From Moorella glycerini (lineage in GTDB: Bacteria; Bacillota; DSM-521; Neomoorellales; Neomoorellaceae), in the NCBI RefSeq assembly GCF_009735625.1, contig NZ_CP046244.1, positions 1 through 64,000 of the forward strand: a DNA stretch of 64,000 bases. Reading direction: 5' to 3'. The notes under the pieces are model-generated. The model was not told the origin of the DNA. It worked only from the letters and a program-made list of their open reading frames with translations, and ran no database searches. Below are positions 63,490 through 64,000 of this stretch, in pieces (within the stretch, counting starts at the first letter, position 1; each line of letters begins with the position of its first letter). The position numbers and the translations under genes are program-made.

Positions 63490-64000
63490 TTGACTAAAGA
63501 CGTAATTGCTGCCATTAAAGAACGGCGGAGCATCCGCCGTTTCAAGCCCGACCCCATTCCCGAAGCTACCATCGGCCGCCTGCTGGAAGCAGCCTGCGCC
63601 GCGCCTTCGGCCGGTAACGTGGAGCCGTGGTTTTTCTATTGCATCTATAAGGACGATCTAAAAGAAGCCCTGGCCCGGGCAGCCCTGGGCCAGAAATTCG
63701 TTACCCGGGCGCCGGTCGTCATTGTGGTATGCGCCGACCCGGAAAGGGCTGCCACCGCTTACTGTGAACGGGGCCGCAATCTTTATTGCCTGCAAGACAC
63801 GGCTGCTGCCGTCACTAACCTCCTGCTGGCCGCCACCGGCTACGGCCTGGGGACCTGCTGGGTAGGGGCTTTCAGTGAAGCTGAGGTAAGCCGCGTTCTT
63901 TCTTTACCACCCAACCTGCGGCCGGTAGCCATCATACCGGTGGGTTATCCCGACCAGACGCCGGCACCGCGGCCGCGCCGTTCCCTGGAAGAGGTGGTAA
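63490..64000 (+). CDS. nitroreductase family protein (partial, runs off the window)
   Basis: A FMN-dependent oxidoreductase of the nitroreductase/SagB fold. The probable start is TTG 63490, with AGGAGG 8 bases upstream. Motifs: ERRSIRRFKPDPIPEATIGR, AACAAPSAGNVEPWFFYCIY, LAATGYGLGTCWVGAFSEAE and PVAIIPVGYPDQTPAP. About 170 residues are seen and the C-terminal few are beyond the edge. It is the only plus-strand gene at this end. Substrate unknown. Confidence 0.9.
   Translation, partial: MTKDVIAAIKERRSIRRFKPDPIPEATIGRLLEAACAAPSAGNVEPWFFYCIYKDDLKEALARAALGQKFVTRAPVVIVVCADPERAATAYCERGRNLYCLQDTAAAVTNLLLAATGYGLGTCWVGAFSEAEVSRVLSLPPNLRPVAIIPVGYPDQTPAPRPRRSLEEVV

Overview
The window looks like chromosome from a Moorella-type thermophilic acetogen (Firmicutes, Clostridia). 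This rests on gene content and protein character: sporulation sigma factor SigK, oxalate oxidoreductase, dissimilatory sulfite reductase genes, a UGA-containing selD, and the Gram-positive alaS-ireB-ruvX-DUF1292 block. Base composition is moderately GC-rich with AT-rich intergenic regions. Most genes lie on the minus strand. I saw no rRNA, tRNA, CRISPR array or intact transposase gene.

Layout. 1-2.1 kb: partial sigK, an IclR regulator and a small coiled-coil ORF. 2.3-5.3 kb: a gene graveyard with a frameshifted old-yellow-enzyme gene, a UroD-family fragment fused to a truncated LivH permease start, and a LivK binding-protein gene with an internal deletion. 5.7-7.6 kb: KDG kinase and KDPG aldolase. 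7.8-11.3 kb: patatin-like lipase, ClC channel, sugar epimerase. 11.4-19.4 kb: an oxalate locus with an OFA-family transporter, the three oxalate oxidoreductase subunits, a CDC48-type double AAA ATPase and a GntR regulator with palindromic candidate operators.

19.6-44.6 kb is a sulfur island. It holds dsrK-J-O-P-M (electron delivery to sulfite reductase), cytochrome c maturation genes (resB, ccsA), TPR and HEAT-repeat accessory genes and dsrA-B-D. Next come selD (itself a selenoprotein) and a second Dsr-like operon: dsrM2-dsrK2-dsrC-dsrC2-dsrA2-dsrB2-dsrN-(triple-HTH regulator)-tusA. It closes with a YeiH-family transporter and a 45-residue membrane protein. The second operon, with its short divergent DsrAB pair, is the most interesting item. 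An inverted-repeat-like element related to TTCCTGCTGGCAGAAATTTT recurs ahead of most of these operons.

45-64 kb is mostly housekeeping: rex, mltG, vanW, DUF1292, ruvX, aldo/keto reductase, ireB, alaS, a methyltransferase, a YgeY-type hydrolase, an AI-2E transporter, a PRC-barrel protein, mnmA, iscU, iscS, iscR, a CoxE/MoxR pair and a partial nitroreductase.

How the genes fit together: DsrMKJOP and the shorter DsrMK pair probably pass quinol electrons to DsrC trisulfide or a similar carrier. DsrAB reduces sulfite, DsrN amidates siroheme, and CcsBA attaches heme to DsrJ. Oxalate oxidoreductase yields CO2 and low-potential ferredoxin for acetogenesis. All functions are inferred from sequence; no database search was run.
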